64,000 nucleotides of DNA from Arcuatula senhousia (Eukaryota; Mollusca; Bivalvia; Mytilida; Mytilidae): positions 15,208,745 to 15,272,744 of the forward strand of contig OZ020316.1 in assembly GCA_963971305.1 (NCBI GenBank), in the 5' to 3' direction. The notes beneath the pieces are model-generated. The model was not told the DNA's origin. It did not search any database and saw only the letters and a list, made by a program, of their open reading frames with translations. This document shows positions 21,301 to 33,240 of the stretch, piece after piece; position 1 is the first letter of the stretch; each line of letters begins with the position of its first letter. The translations under genes were made by a program, and so were the position numbers.

Positions 21301-24300
21301 ATGTGAGTGTGTTATTATGCATCAGGTTTTCTGCCAGCCTGGTCAGACCAAAATCTCTCATGTCATATTTCTGTAGGTGTAGCTCCTTCAGTGTTGTGTT
21401 GACCTATATTTTCATATGAAAAATTGCATATCTTAAACTTAGCATCCATTTTGCACATTTTGCATTAGAAGAATTTCATTAATACTCTAAAACGTTTTAA
21501 AATAATTGAAGAAAAATATTCATTTTTATTAATTAAATTTTAGGAACTTTTTGATAGTTCCTTATTATTTCTAAGGGGAGATAATTTGGATGGAAATATA
21601 AATATCAAGCAATTGTGTCTCCCGAGACATTGATGTCCACATGAATTTTATAGTTTTGGCTGATATAAAATAATTCTAAATTTGCATTTAAAGAGCTGAC
21701 TTAAGAAATTTGAATACTGCCTGTACTTTTTCAGGGGAGATAATTTGATTAAAATATAGAAGGAAAATGTTTCCATAAATATATGTAAATACGTGTAACA
21801 TCTTTACAATTTTCAAACAAACTTTTTTTAGTAAAGCTTATTTTAAATGGCTGTATTTTTCTCTATAATTATTATACCAAAATGTGTTTGAAATATTATA
21901 AATCAAGTTTTTTTACTTGACTTAAACTTATTTCAGGAAGAATTTTTTCAGTCATGAAAAAAAAAGTCTTTAAAATACTTCAAAGTATTAATACATGACT
22001 ATGATGAACAAACAGCATATGATTAATTGAAAAATTGCTATCTTGCTGGGACACCAAATTCTCACCTTCAACATTTTGGCGAAATGAACTGTGGTTTCTT
22101 CTTGTTGTGAGAACAGGATTGGTCTGCTTATATTTAAGGCCTTCAGTGATTGGTTGTTATGTAATACTGTTGCTATGGCAATAATACTCTCTGTGGTCTG
22201 AAATATAATAAAGAATTGCTTAATATACAAAAAATCATTTTTAATTTCCAGAATAAAACATGTAATCACCGATCAAAAATACAACTTTCTTTGATCTTTC
22301 AATACTGAATATGAACTGTATGCATTTTTATTTAGCCTTAGGCCAATCACCAAACAGGGAGCAGTGCCTACTGGCCCCTTTGAAGGCTGCTGGTTGTTTT
22401 CATTGTTGTCTTTCTTATTTACTGCTTGCTTATGTGAGCTGTGTCGCATGCACTTATTCCAAATATCGTAATTTTCTATTTAATTTTAAAACTGTGTCTG
22501 ATGTTCAAAATAAAAAGCTTCGCCGAGCGCAGCATGTTGAACCCTGTACATTTTAGGCCCAATATGGATAGTCCATTGCTCTGGACACATGCAGCCCATG
22601 GTGGACTGACAAAGGTTTTTGAAACATGCAGCTTTTGGTGGACTTTCCACTTACAATTTAAAAGGATTTTTTTTTCGCAAAGAGATCAAAATTAGACCAC
22701 AAGTTTTCCATTTGGCCCTAATTACATAATAAGGGGAAAAAGGGGGTTGCAAAAATTAATTCTCAATTTTGTATCCACTATTTGACAAGAACAAACATGC
22801 AAAAAAAATTTCAAAATCGGATCATAAGTAAAAAAGTTTCGCTTTTGGTCCCTTTTGGCCCCTCATTAAATAATAAGGGGAAAAAGGGGGGCCACAAAAA
22901 ATTGATTCTCAATTTTGTATTGCTATTTGACAAGAACAAACATGCAAAATAAAAAATTTCAAAATCGGACCACTAATATAAAAGTTTTGATTTTGGCCCC
23001 TTTTGGCCCCTTATTATATAACAGGGAAAAAGGGGGCCCGCAAAATTTCATCAGGTTCATTCTTTTATTGTAAGAAACATTCTTCACAAATTTCACAGCA
23101 ATAAGCCAGTTAGAAACAAAGTTATGGTGGAAACAATAAAATATTTGAATTTTTTGCCCCTTTTGGGCCCCTAATTTCGAAACAAAAAAAGGGGGGACCC
23201 CAAAATCAATCTTGTTCACCCTTTTATGTCAAGGAACATTAATGCCAAAGAACAAAGCAATAGGATAACTAGAACTAAAGTTATCATGGCAACAAACATA
23301 AAAGTAGCATTTTTGGCCCCTAATTTCGAAACCAAAACAGCTGGGACCCCCAAAATCAATCCCATCCATTCTTTAATAGTAAGGAATATCATTGTGAAAT
23401 TTCATTGCATTCAGATTACTAGAACTAAAGTTATTGTGTATACACTAAAGTTAACAGACAACGACGACGACGACAATAACACCAACAACGACAACGATGA
23501 CAATGAACGCATCATACCATTATACGTCCCCAAATTTTTTGCGGTCGTATAAAAAGCTCATAGACCAATGACAAAGTAGACTTCAAACATTGGCAGAGGA
23601 GTGAATTTTCAACCTAATAAAGTTGTCTGTAAGGTGGTCCCAATCTAATGCTATGCAAAGAAACAATGACATTTTAGTATTTTAGATTTTACTGGTGGAC
23701 TTTAACAGTGCTTTTAACTTAAAATTGTTTCTCAATATAAACGTTATCTTAATTTCTTGTATGCCTAGGCCACTGGTATTGGTCTAATTCTCAGAAGTCA
23801 TGAGGAAGCATCAAACAATTCTTCAAAAAAGCTTGAAGACATTTCTTCTTATCTTCTCACACATGTCTTATACACCTACCAAATCAGTATCAGCTACATC
23901 CAGAGCCTCCAGTGTACTGTTGACTTGTAAAGCCTGAGCAAAACACATCCCACCTTTATTTCCTATCTTTTTCCTTGTCACACATGTCTTACCAAATCAG
24001 TATCAGCTACATCCAGAGCCTCCAGTGTACTGTTGACCTGTAAAGCCTGAGCAAAACACATCCCACCGTTGTTTCCTATCTTGTTCCTTGTCACACATGT
24101 CTTATACACTTACCAAATCAGTATCAGCTACATCCAGTGCCTCCAGTGTACTGTTGACCTGTAAAGCCTGAGCAAAACACATCCCACCTTTGTTTCCTAT
24201 CTTGTTCCTTGTCACACATGTCTTATACACTTACCAAATCAGTATCATCTACATCTAGTGCCTCCAGTGTACTGTTGACTTGTAAAGCCTGAGCAAAACA

Positions 24301-27300
24301 CATCCCACCTTTGTTTCCTATCTTGTTCCTTGTCACACATGTCTTATACACTCACCAAATCAGTATCAGCTTCATCCAGAGCCTCCAGTGTACTGTTGAC
24401 CTGTAAAGCCTGAGCAAAACACATCCCACCTTTGTTTCCTATATTGTTCCTTGTCACACAGGTCTTATACACTTACCAAATCAGTATCAGCTACATCCAG
24501 AGCCTCCAGTGTACTGTTGACCTGTAAAGCCTGAGCAAAACACATCCCACCTTTGTTTCCTATATTGTTCCTTGTCACACATGTCTTATACACTTACCAA
24601 ATCAGTATCAGCTACATCCAGAGCCTCCAGTGTACTGTTGACCTGTAAAGCCTGAGTAAAACACATCCCACCTTTGTTTCCTATCTTGTTCCTTGTCACA
24701 CGCACCTTATACACTTACCAAATCAGTATCAGCTACATCCAGAGCCTCCAGTGTACTGTTGACCTGTAAAGCCTGAGCAAAACACATCCCACCTTTGTTT
24801 CCTATATTGTTCCTTGTCACACAGGTCTTATACACTTACCAAATCAGTATCAGCTACATTCAGTGCCTCCAGTGTACTGTTGACCTGTAAAGCCTGAGCA
24901 AAACACATCCCACCTTTGTTTCCTATCTTGTTCCTTGTCACACATGTCTTATACACTTACCAAATCAGTATCAGCTACATCCAGAGCCTCCAGTGTACTG
25001 TTGACCTGTAAAGCCTGAGCAAAACACATCCCACCTTTGTTACCTATCTTGTTCCTTGTCACACATGTCTTATACACTCACCAAATCAGTATCAGCTACA
25101 TCCAGAGCCTCCAGTGTACTGTTGACCTGTAAAGCCTGAGCAAAACACATCCCACCTTTGTTTCCTATCTTGTTCCTTGTCACACAGGTCTTATACACTT
25201 ACCAAATCAGTATCATCTACATCTAGTGCCTCCAGTGTACTGTTGACCTGTAAAGCCTGAGCAAAACACATCCCACCTTTGTTTCCTATCTTGTTCCTTG
25301 TCACACATGTCTTATACACTTACCAAATCAGTATCAGCTACATCCAGAGCCTCCAGTGTACTGTTGACCTGTAAAGCCTGAGCAAAACACATCCCACCTT
25401 TGTTTCCTATCTTGTTCCTTGTCACACAGGTCTTATACACTTACCAAATCAGTATCATCTACATCTAGTGCCTCCAGTGTACTGTTGACCTGTAAAGCCT
25501 GAGCAAAACACATCCCACCTTTGTTTCATATCTTGTTCCTTGTCACACATGTCTTATACACTTACCAAATCAGTATCAGCTACATCCAGAGCCTCCAGTG
25601 TACTGTTGACCTGTAAAGCCTGAGCAAAACACATCCCACCTTTGTTTCCTATCTTGTTCCTTGTCACACATGTCTTATACACTTACCAAATCAGTATCAG
25701 CTACATCCAGAGCCTCCAGTGTACTGTTGACCTGTAAAGCCTGAGCAAAACACATCCAACCTTTGTTTCCTATCTTGTTCCTTGTCACACAGGTCTTATA
25801 CACTTACCAAATCAGTATCATCTACATCTAGTGCCTCCAGTGTACTGTTGACCTGTAAAGCCTGAGCAAAACACATCCCACCTTTGTTTCCTATCTTGTT
25901 CCTTGTCACACAGGTCTTATACACTTACCAAATCAGTATCATCTACATCTAGTGCCTCCAGTGTACTGTTGACCTGTAAAGCCTGAGCAAAACACATCCC
26001 ACCTTTGTTTCCTATCTTGTTCCTTGTCACACATGTCTTATACACTTACCAAATCAGTATCAGCTACATCTAGTGCCTCCAGTGTACTGTTGACCTGTAA
26101 AGCCTGAGCAAAACACATCCCACCTTTGTTTCCTATCTTGTTCCTTGTCACACATGTCTTATACACTTACCAAATCAGTATCAGCTACATCCAGAGCCTC
26201 CAGTGTACTGTTGACCTGTAAAGCCTGAGCAAAACACATCCCACCTTTGTTACCTATCTTGTTCCTTGTCACACAGGTCTTATACACTTACCAAATCAGT
26301 ATCAGCTACATCCAGAGCCTCCAGAGTACTGTTGACCTGTAAAGCCTGAGCAAAACACATCCCACCTTTGTTTCCTATCTTGTTCCTTGTCACACATGTC
26401 TTATACACTTACCAAATCAGTATCAGCTACATTCAGTGCCTCCAGTGTACTGTTGACCTGTAAAGCCTGAGTAAAACACATCCCACCTCTGTTTCCTATC
26501 TTGTTCCTTGTCACACATGTCTAATACACTTACCAAATCAGTATCAGCTACATCCAGAGCCTCCAGTGTACTGTTGACCTGTAAAGCCTGAGCAAAACAC
26601 ATCCCACCTTTGTTTCCTATCTTGTTCCTTGTCACACAGGTCTTATACACTTACCAAATCAGTATCATCTACATCTAGTGCCTCCAGTGTACTGTTGACC
26701 TGTAAGTAAAGCCTGAGCAAAACACATCCCACCTTTGTTTCATATCTTGTTCCTTGTCACACATGTCTTATACACTTACCAAATCAGTATCAGCTACATC
26801 CAGAGCCTCCAGTGTACTGTTGACCTGTAAAGCCTGAGCAAAACACATCCCACCTTTGTTTCCTATCTTGTTCCTTGTCACACAGGTCTTATACACTTAC
26901 CAAATCAGTATCATCTACATCTAGTGCCTCCAGTGTACTGTTGACCTGTAAAGCCTGAGCAAAACACATCCCACCTTTGTTTCCTATCTTGTTCCTTGTC
27001 ACACATGTCTTATACACTTACCAAATCAGTATCAGCTACATCTAGTGCCTCCAGTGTACTGTTGACCTGTAAAGCCTGAGCAAAACACATCCCACCTTTG
27101 TTTCCTATCTTGTTCCTTGTCACACATGTCTTATACACTTACCAAATCAGTATCAGCTACATCCAGAGCCTCCAGTGTACTGTTGACCTGTAAAGCCTGA
27201 GCAAAACACATCCCACCTTTGTTACCTATCTTGTTCCTTGTCACACATGTCTTATACACTTACCAAATCAGTATCAGCTACATTCAGTGCCTCCAGTGTA

Positions 27301-30300
27301 CTGTTGACCTGTAAAGCCTGAGCAAAACACATCCCACCTTTGTTTCCTATCTTGTTCCTTGTCACACATGTCTTATACACTTACCAAATCAGTATCAGCT
27401 ACATTCAGTGCCTCCAGTGTACTGTTGACCTGTAAAGCCTGAGTAAAACACATCCCACCTTTGTTTCCTATCTTGTTCCTTGTCACACATGTCTAATACA
27501 CTTACCAAATCAGTATCAGCTACATCCAGAGCCTCCAGTGTACTGTTGACCTGTAAAGCCTGAGCAAAACACATCCCACCTTTGTTTCCTATCTTGTTCC
27601 TTGTCACACATGTCTAATACACTTACCAAATCAGTATCAGCTACATCCAGAGCCTCCAGTGTACTGTTGACTTGTAAAGCCTGAGTAATACACATCCCAC
27701 CTTTGTTTCCTATCTTGTTCCTTGTCACACATGTCTAATACACTTACCAAATCAGTATCAGCTACATCCAGAGCCTCCAGTGTACTGTTGACTTGTAAAG
27801 CCTGAGCAAAACACATCCAACCTTTGTTTCCTATCTTGTTCCTTGTCACACATGTCTTAAACACTTACCAAATCAGTATCAGCTACATCCAGAGCCTCCA
27901 GTGTACTGTTGACCTGTAAAGCCTGAGCAAAACACATCCCACCTTTGTTTCCTATCTTGTTCCTTGTCACACATGTCTTATACACTTACCAAATCAGTAT
28001 CAGCTACATCCAGAGCCTCCAGTGTACTGTTGACTTGTAAAGCCTAAGCAATACACATCCCACCTTTGTTTCCTATCTTGTTCCTTGTCACACATGTCTT
28101 ATACACTTACCAAATCAGTATCAGCTACATCCAGAGCCTCCAGTGTACTGTTGACCTGTAAAGCCTGAGCAAAACACATCCCACCTTTGTTTCCTATATT
28201 GTTCCTTGTCACACATGTCTTATACACTTACCAAATCAGTATCAGCTACATCCAGAGCCTCCAGTGTACTGTTGACCTGTAAAGCCTGAGCAAAACACAT
28301 CCCACCTTTGTTTCCTATATTGTTCCTTGTCACACATGTCTTATACACTTACCAAATCAGTATCAGCTACATCCAGAGCCTCCAGTGTACTGTTGACCTG
28401 TAAAGCCTGAGCAAAACACATCCCACCTTTGTTTCCTATCTTGTTCCTTGTCACACATGTCTTATACACTCACCAAATCAGTATCAGCTACATCCAGAGC
28501 CTCCAGTGTACTGTTGACCTGTAAAGCCTGAGCAAAACACATCCCACCTTTGTTTCCTATCTTGTTCCTTGTCACACATGTCTTATACACTTACCAAATC
28601 AGTATCAGCTACATCCAGAGCCTCCAGTGTACTGTTGACCTGTAAAGCCTGAGCAAAACACATCCCACCTTTGTTTCCTATCTTGTTCCTTGTCACACAG
28701 GTCTTATACACTTACCAAATCAGTATCAGCTACATCCAGAGCCTCCAGTGTACTGTTGACTTGTAAAGCCTGAGCAAAACGCATCCCACCTTTGTTTCCT
28801 ATCTTGTTCCTTGTCACACAGGTCTTATACACTTACCAAATCAGTATCATCTACATCTAGTGCCTCCAGTGTACTGTTGACCTGTAAAGCCTGAGCAAAA
28901 CACATCCCACCTTTGTTTCCTATCTTGTTCCTTGTCACACATGTCTTATACACTTACCAAATCAGTATCAGCTACATCCAGAGCCTCCAGTGTACTGTTG
29001 ACCTGTAAAGCCTGAGCAAAACACATCCCACCTTTGTTTCCTATCTTGTTCCTTGTCACACATGTCTTATACACTTACCAAATCAGTATCAGCTACATCC
29101 AGAGCCTCCAGTGTACTGTTGACTTGTAAAGCCTGAGCAAAACACATCCCACCTTTGTTTCCTATCTTGTTCCCAGTCATTCTCAAAGACCTCAAGGATT
29201 CATTTTTCTGCAAGAAAACAAGATGTCATTTTGAAGTTGTTAGAAAATTCAAATATATTTTTTTAAGTATAATCAGGAATATATTATGACGTTCCATGGA
29301 AATTTTCCTGCAAGGGTTATTTTTGCATAAGTCTTGATCTAAAAAAATTACCTCCTTGCAAATAGAGTATACTTTAAGAAAAGAATTTAAGTTGTCAGAT
29401 GAAGCACAGACTTATTTCTCCTAGGAATGGTTACCTTAACAAAAAACACAAAAAGATCACAGTTTTTTTTCTTTTCATTTTTGATACAATTGTACTATTA
29501 AAACAACACCAGAAATGAACCAATTCCATTTACTTCCTTTCACTACAAAACTTCATCTACATTTATATATCTTATATAGCCTCAAAGGTCTTAGATTTGG
29601 CACATAGGTTTTGGAATCTTATGAGATATTCAGATTACCTGTAATCCTTTAGCTATATAATCTGCCCCAACTTGTCCTATCTCATTACACATCAAGTTCA
29701 GATCTCTTAGCTTAGTGGTTTCCTAGAAAATAACCCAAAAATATATTGGCATTACAGAATGAGCATGAAAAAAATCTATCATTCACAAAATTGACAATAT
29801 TTTGAACTTTAATAAATCTGTGATAATTAGAGTTATGATGGAAAGTATTGTATGCATATAATTATACCTTTGACAAGATAACAATCCCAGACTCCTTAAT
29901 ATCATGTTTTTGTTTCAAACAGATATTTTTTAGACGAACTGTGGATGTGGACCTGAGCTTTATTGAAAATTTGACTCTGGCTTCTTATGGATTCAATTGT
30001 TTGTAGGCAGGTTTTATACAGGAATCAAGAAATTGATAAAAAAAAACATTAGTAAACGTCACATTATATTTACCATACCTCTAACAATTTCCCTAAGAAT
30101 TTGGCTCCTTCATCTGTTATATTGTTATAACGTAGATCTAGACTGGTAACATAACTGTTATTCTGTAACGTTTTATATAATGTCTCACAATCCTCATCCG
30201 TTAGACGTGTATCTGTTAGAAGTTTGTTATTTCCAGCCAGATATAGATACATCTGATCCTTAAAATCACTGAAAATAACCAACCATACAAAATTAGTTTG

Positions 30301-33240
30301 GGTGCCAGTAATTAGACATTGTTAAACATTAACGTTAAATTTACATATACAAAAGCATATACAATAAATCATCTTATGATAAAATAAAATCATAGAAGAT
30401 TACATATCAAAAAGCTCTATTGTAAATATAATGTGTCTTCAATGCATTAAATACCACAGGAACCATAAACATGTCCTTATTTAGATTCAATAAATACCAT
30501 TTAATATATCAACTTTAAGCCTTTCAGAGAAAACTAGAGGAACTCATTAATTCAATAATACACAATCATTTTAGGTGACTTTAGTCTTAACATTTAAAAC
30601 ACACCTTAAAAGAAATTGCAAATGAAACTTTCATATATGTTGGCAAATATTATACAATTTATCTATTTATTGAGCTTTAATCCAAAAAGTTTGTTTTGAA
30701 GTAGAAGTTAAATAATAAAACATTTACATCATATTGAATAACTCTAGTATAATCTTCAAATTTTCAAGTTTGACTTTTGATGAAAAGATGTAGTTTGAAC
30801 TTGAACTTTAACCTGACATATCTCAAGATCACAGGGTTCAGAGTACAATTTATGAGTATGAAATAATCCAGATTAAATCGCATGATAGGTGTTCTTATGA
30901 CAACCAGGGAACTGCAGATCAAAGTATTTGTGCTCAAACTCATAAACTGATGTGATATTCAACATGGAAACATGTGACAAGGATTTTGTCAAGTGACATA
31001 AGGGAATAAACCAGCTGACTGTCACATGACCACACAAACTCTCACCCTTCTGTACTTAGTGTACTAATACTTTTCCTAGTTTTAGATGACCCAAGTCTAC
31101 CACCAGCACTATATTATATAATTCAAATAGAAAACAAACTTTAAACATATATTAGATCAACCAGAAATTTAACAATATATCACATAATATTGTTAGAAAT
31201 TACCAGATGTTAGAGAAATCACATGCAATTAAAAGAGTTAGACCTTTGAAAATTTGAAGTTAATGAACTCACATGCAGATTGAGTATTTAAATTACATGC
31301 ATAAGATTTGTTTAATGAAAACCACATGCTGTCATTCAGTTAGAAGTAAACACATGTCATCTGTTTGTTTTTCCTGCTGTTTCAGGTTTGACAAATCATT
31401 TCTTCCATAAATACCTTTCTTCAGTGTGAGATGACCAGGTTGAGATGCGAGCATGTGCAGCGATCTCACACTGGTCAATTAACCAATAAAAACCATTGGT
31501 ACTGATATTGATTGATGATGTTGACTAATGAAATGCGGTATTATTTAAAACTTTCGGTTTTTAGAATGAAGTCACCTAAGGTTTCAGTATATAACAATTT
31601 TATTTTTACTGAAGATATAGGTATTTACACACGTTCTTGGAAAGCAGTGAGGCAATGATCTTTCACTCGTAATAGAATTTTTTTGGTCTTTTGGCTCGTT
31701 CCACTTGCAAAAAGACTGAACAATTCTATCACTTCTGACAGATCAGCCAGTCTTTTCCAAGAACTTATGTAAGAACCCATAATTCTGACATTTTTCTTTA
31801 AAACAAACAGTGACTACAATGTACACTATAATGTACCAATAAATTTCAACAGAGAAATCGTGTAAAATGTGAAAGTCTGTAATAAGAGTAAAAAAGAATA
31901 GTAGAGACTATCTGAAAGAACTACTCCAAGTTAGACACCAGTAATCTATGGAATTGGGATACTTCCAAATTTTGTTTCTATTGTTTGACTAAACACTCAA
32001 CATTTTGGGATAAATTTGATAATTTCTATCCATATTTATATAAAAAAAAATATATGACTTTTGTCCTTAGTAATATTTTTGCCCCCCCCCTCCCCACTCC
32101 CTGCAAACCAAAATGAGTAAATTTCCTGATACTCTTATCTGTGAATGAATTCAAAGAAAGAAATGTTGCTAAAAAGTCTTTTAACATTAAAAAAGTAAAT
32201 ATATATGATTTCTGAAGCCAAAAATCATAGGACAAAATAACTCTGCTAAGTTGCAAAGTTAAATTCTTTTCATTACAATGGTTCTATCAGATAATCATTG
32301 TTTTAGTCAAACTCTATAAAAGTGAGTGGTGGTAGGATCACTCTTCCATACTTACCCTGTTTTCTTTCTTCTGTAGTGCAGTTACAATGTGGATAGGTTA
32401 GTTATAAATGTATGGAGGACACACAGTACAATAATAAATTCAGGATAAAATGTTAACAAATAAAAAAATGTTAATTCAATAAAAATGTGAAGTTATATTC
32501 AAGCCTCAAATTTAACACAAAACAAAATTAAATGCAGAACGTTTTTTCTTAAAAACAGTTCTATGAATTACATTTAACATTTATATGATATGTTTTTTAA
32601 TATGCATTTATATAATCCAAGAAATAGGACACATTAATTATAAAACTTTTTTTCTATAAAGCATGCATTTGTATTCTAAGATAATATTTTCAGTTGTTTA
32701 TGAAAAAATATTTTTTAATAACTACTAGTTTTTTCTTTCAATTTTTCTCTTAATTATCTGTAAATTATTCTGCCCTGCTCCTAGAAAGTAAAGGTGTATT
32801 AAAGTAAACTGGCAGAAAAAAAATCATTCCATAAAGTCATTAACATATACATAAGAAAAGATAAACTATAATTTTTTTAACTAACAATTTCTAATTGATA
32901 TACATATCAAGCAATGAATATTAAATGGGGGACTTTTTATGTTATTGTATATATCATATATTTTTGTGATGCCTTATATATATTTTTTTTTCTCTATGTG
33001 TGCATAAAATTTTCTTGGTAGTAAAAAAATAAGTTCATATAAAGCTAGTTTTTCGTTTTTCTAATAGGTACATGTACAAAAGTATTTATAAGCAGTTGTA
33101 TGAAGAAACAAATTTAATACTTACAAGACAGTATCTTCCTTCTCTTTTTCAAACATCTTGAGGATATATGGATTGGGTTTTTTGTCCAGCTCCTTACACA
33201 CTGCTTCATATCTGTATGCCGTAGAGTGGATGTCTGACAT
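18146..33240 (-). CDS. Leucine-rich-repeat protein of the ribonuclease-inhibitor type, probably LRRC34-like (11 exons)
   Basis: Exons in coding order: 33240-33125, 32356-32370, 31046-31108, 30079-30268, 29639-29722, 29079-29207, 22066-22197, 21285-21403, 20177-20332, 18886-19012 and 18146-18370, all high-to-low. They join in frame with GT/AG introns to 451 codons plus stop. The N-terminal ~65 residues are not LRR. Then about ten ~28-residue repeats follow (SYVTSLDLRYNNITDEGAKF, TKLRDLNLMCNEIGQVGA, AIEVLDVGYNRLEDDGA), with a non-repeat tail PSYGDDVPSWQPRGKNP. Repeats of this type form a horseshoe that binds other proteins. There is no signal peptide, NACHT or TIR domain. Length, the LAGNNKLL...RLTDEDCETL start and the tail fit my memory of LRRC34; LRRC74 is the alternative. 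The gene is convergent with the perlecan-like gene. Confidence 0.75.
18886..19012 (-). CDS. LRR gene exon 10
   Basis: Acceptor TTTCTTTCCAG, donor GTAAGT. It encodes SLVVTTNNIGSKGLCALADA, then RTLTNIYIWGNKLEEPAAI, the last repeats. Confidence 0.85.
19170..19530 (-). mobile_element. GCCCCCGCGACGACATG family copy, reversed, in intron 9
   Basis: Reverse complement of the family at 17019: TGTCAATGGGACACAGATGC, AGCCCCAAACAGGAAGT, TCATACTGAACCA and, at its end, GACATGAGTAAAACTTAAT with CCAAGGGGCATAAA. About two units remain. Confidence 0.7.
20177..20332 (-). CDS. LRR gene exon 9
   Basis: Acceptor CTTAACCAG, donor GTATGT. It encodes NRFTRDGIKELSKVLQHN, AIEVLDVGYNRLEDDGA and the helix IHIADALATLNTNLK. 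Phase 2 in and out. Confidence 0.85.
21285..21403 (-). CDS. LRR gene exon 8
   Basis: Acceptor AATATAG, donor GTAAGC. It encodes VNTTLKELHLQKYDMRDFGL and AENLMHNNTLTFLDIS, a full repeat and the start of the next. It ends two bases into a cysteine codon. Confidence 0.85.
22066..22197 (-). CDS. LRR gene exon 7
   Basis: Acceptor ATATTTCAG, donor GTGAGA. It encodes TTESIIAIATVLHNNQSLKA and LNISRPILFSQQEETTVHF in 44 codons, phase 0. It joins smoothly to exon 6 (...VADTDL-TTESII...), so no repeat is missing between them and the array is not needed for the protein. Confidence 0.85.
22680..23555. repeat. CCCCTTTTGGCCCC tandem-type repeat in intron 6
   Basis: Four to five degenerate ~130-150 bp units carry TTTGGCCCCTTTTGGCCCC, AATAAGGGGAAAAAGGGGG, TTGATTCTCAATTTTGTA and GACAAGAACAAACATGC. 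The right end has (GAC)n/(AAC)n at 23461-23500 and a terminal TTTTTGCGGTCGTATAAAAA. It is probably a known type of interspersed repeat. The ORFs at 22959-23552 are by chance. Confidence 0.6.
23855..29170 (-). repeat. 44-copy, 121-bp minisatellite made of an exon-intron boundary
   Basis: Counting the phrase AAATCAGTATCA gives 44 copies (first at 23881, last at 29080). The period is 121 bp; exceptions are the first interval (about 113 bp) and a 4-bp insertion near 26703. In sense (-) orientation each unit is the last ~92 nt of exon 6 (AACAAGATAGG to GATTTG) followed by the donor GTAAGTGTATAAG and ~16 nt more. No unit except the true exon has an acceptor. Read-through meets a stop at once (GTA AGT GTA TAA), and 121 is not a multiple of three. 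The array therefore lies in intron 6 and is not coding. Most donors are intact; a few read GTGAGTG and one GTAGGTG. Confidence 0.9.
29079..29207 (-). CDS. LRR gene exon 6: source of the 121-bp array
   Basis: Acceptor TTTTCTTGCAG, donor GTAAGTGTATAAG. It encodes ESLRSLRMTGNKIGNKGGM and VNSTLEALDVADTDL in 43 codons, phase 0 at both ends. The last ~92 nt plus the first ~29 nt of the following intron form the unit that is amplified downstream. Only this copy has the preceding acceptor and the ESLRSLRMTG start. Confidence 0.85.
29639..29722 (-). CDS. LRR gene exon 5: one 28-residue repeat
   Basis: Acceptor TTTTCTAG, donor GTAATC. Exactly 84 nt, phase 0, encoding one repeat: TTKLRDLNLMCNEIGQVGAD plus the helix YIAKGLQ. 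One exon for one repeat is usual in ribonuclease-inhibitor-type LRR genes. Confidence 0.85.
30079..30268 (-). CDS. LRR gene exon 4: first leucine-rich repeats
   Basis: Acceptor TTATTTTCAG, donor GTATGG. It encodes QMYLYLAGNNKLL, RLTDEDCETLYKTLQNN and SYVTSLDLRYNNITDEG, the last being a classic LxxLDLRxNxIxDEG repeat. Confidence 0.85.
31046..31108 (-). CDS. LRR gene candidate 63-nt cassette exon
   Basis: On the - strand AG ends at 31109, donor GTGAGA starts at 31045, and the 63 bases between are open in the frame set by exon 1. They read GAGGRLGSSKTRKSISTLST, a basic, serine-rich linker with possible phosphorylation sites (RKSIS). Exon 1 can also join the next exon directly in frame, so this may be alternatively spliced. 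Confidence 0.55.
31432..31474. repeat. Short perfect hairpin in intron
   Basis: CAGTGTGAGAT at 31432-31442 is mirrored by ATCTCACACTG at 31463-31473, with a ~20-base loop. It may be only the core of a small foldback sequence. Confidence 0.5.
31619..31775. mobile_element. Small imperfect foldback sequence in intron
   Basis: The left arm has ACGTTCTTGGAAA and TAATAGAATT; the right arm, reverse-complemented, has AAGTTCTTGGAAA and TGATAGAATT in the same order with ~50-bp spacing. This gives ~58-bp arms with several mismatches, as in a decayed MITE. Confidence 0.45.
32356..32370 (-). CDS. LRR gene candidate 15-nt cassette exon
   Basis: On the - strand CTGCACTACAG precedes 15 bases (AAGAAAGAAAACAGG), then GTAAGTATGG, a near-perfect donor. 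The length is a multiple of three, so including or skipping it keeps the frame. It adds five basic residues. The pyrimidine tract is weak, so this exon is less certain than the rest. Confidence 0.4.
33125..33240 (-). CDS. LRR gene exon 1 (start codon)
   Basis: ATG at 33240-33238, reading MSDIHSTAYRYEAVCKELDK and KPNPYILKMFEKEKEDTV; donor GTAAGT follows. It ends two bases into a codon. This is the first ATG after upstream in-frame stops. The residues are charged and probably helical, with no signal peptide. Confidence 0.75.

Noticed and set aside
22311..22695. Two overlapping + strand ORFs
   Set aside because: They lie antisense in an LRR-gene intron beside a repeat; no domain or splice support.
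26423..27864. ORFs of 70-75 codons on the - strand inside the 121-bp array, with LRR-like residues
   Set aside because: They read across the donor site and shift frame each unit. The genuine exon with an acceptor is only 29079-29207, and exon 6 joins exon 7 in frame without them.
23855..29170. CRISPR-like or centromeric satellite array
   Set aside because: Units are contiguous with no spacers, and the sequence is plainly derived from an exon and its donor in a metazoan gene.
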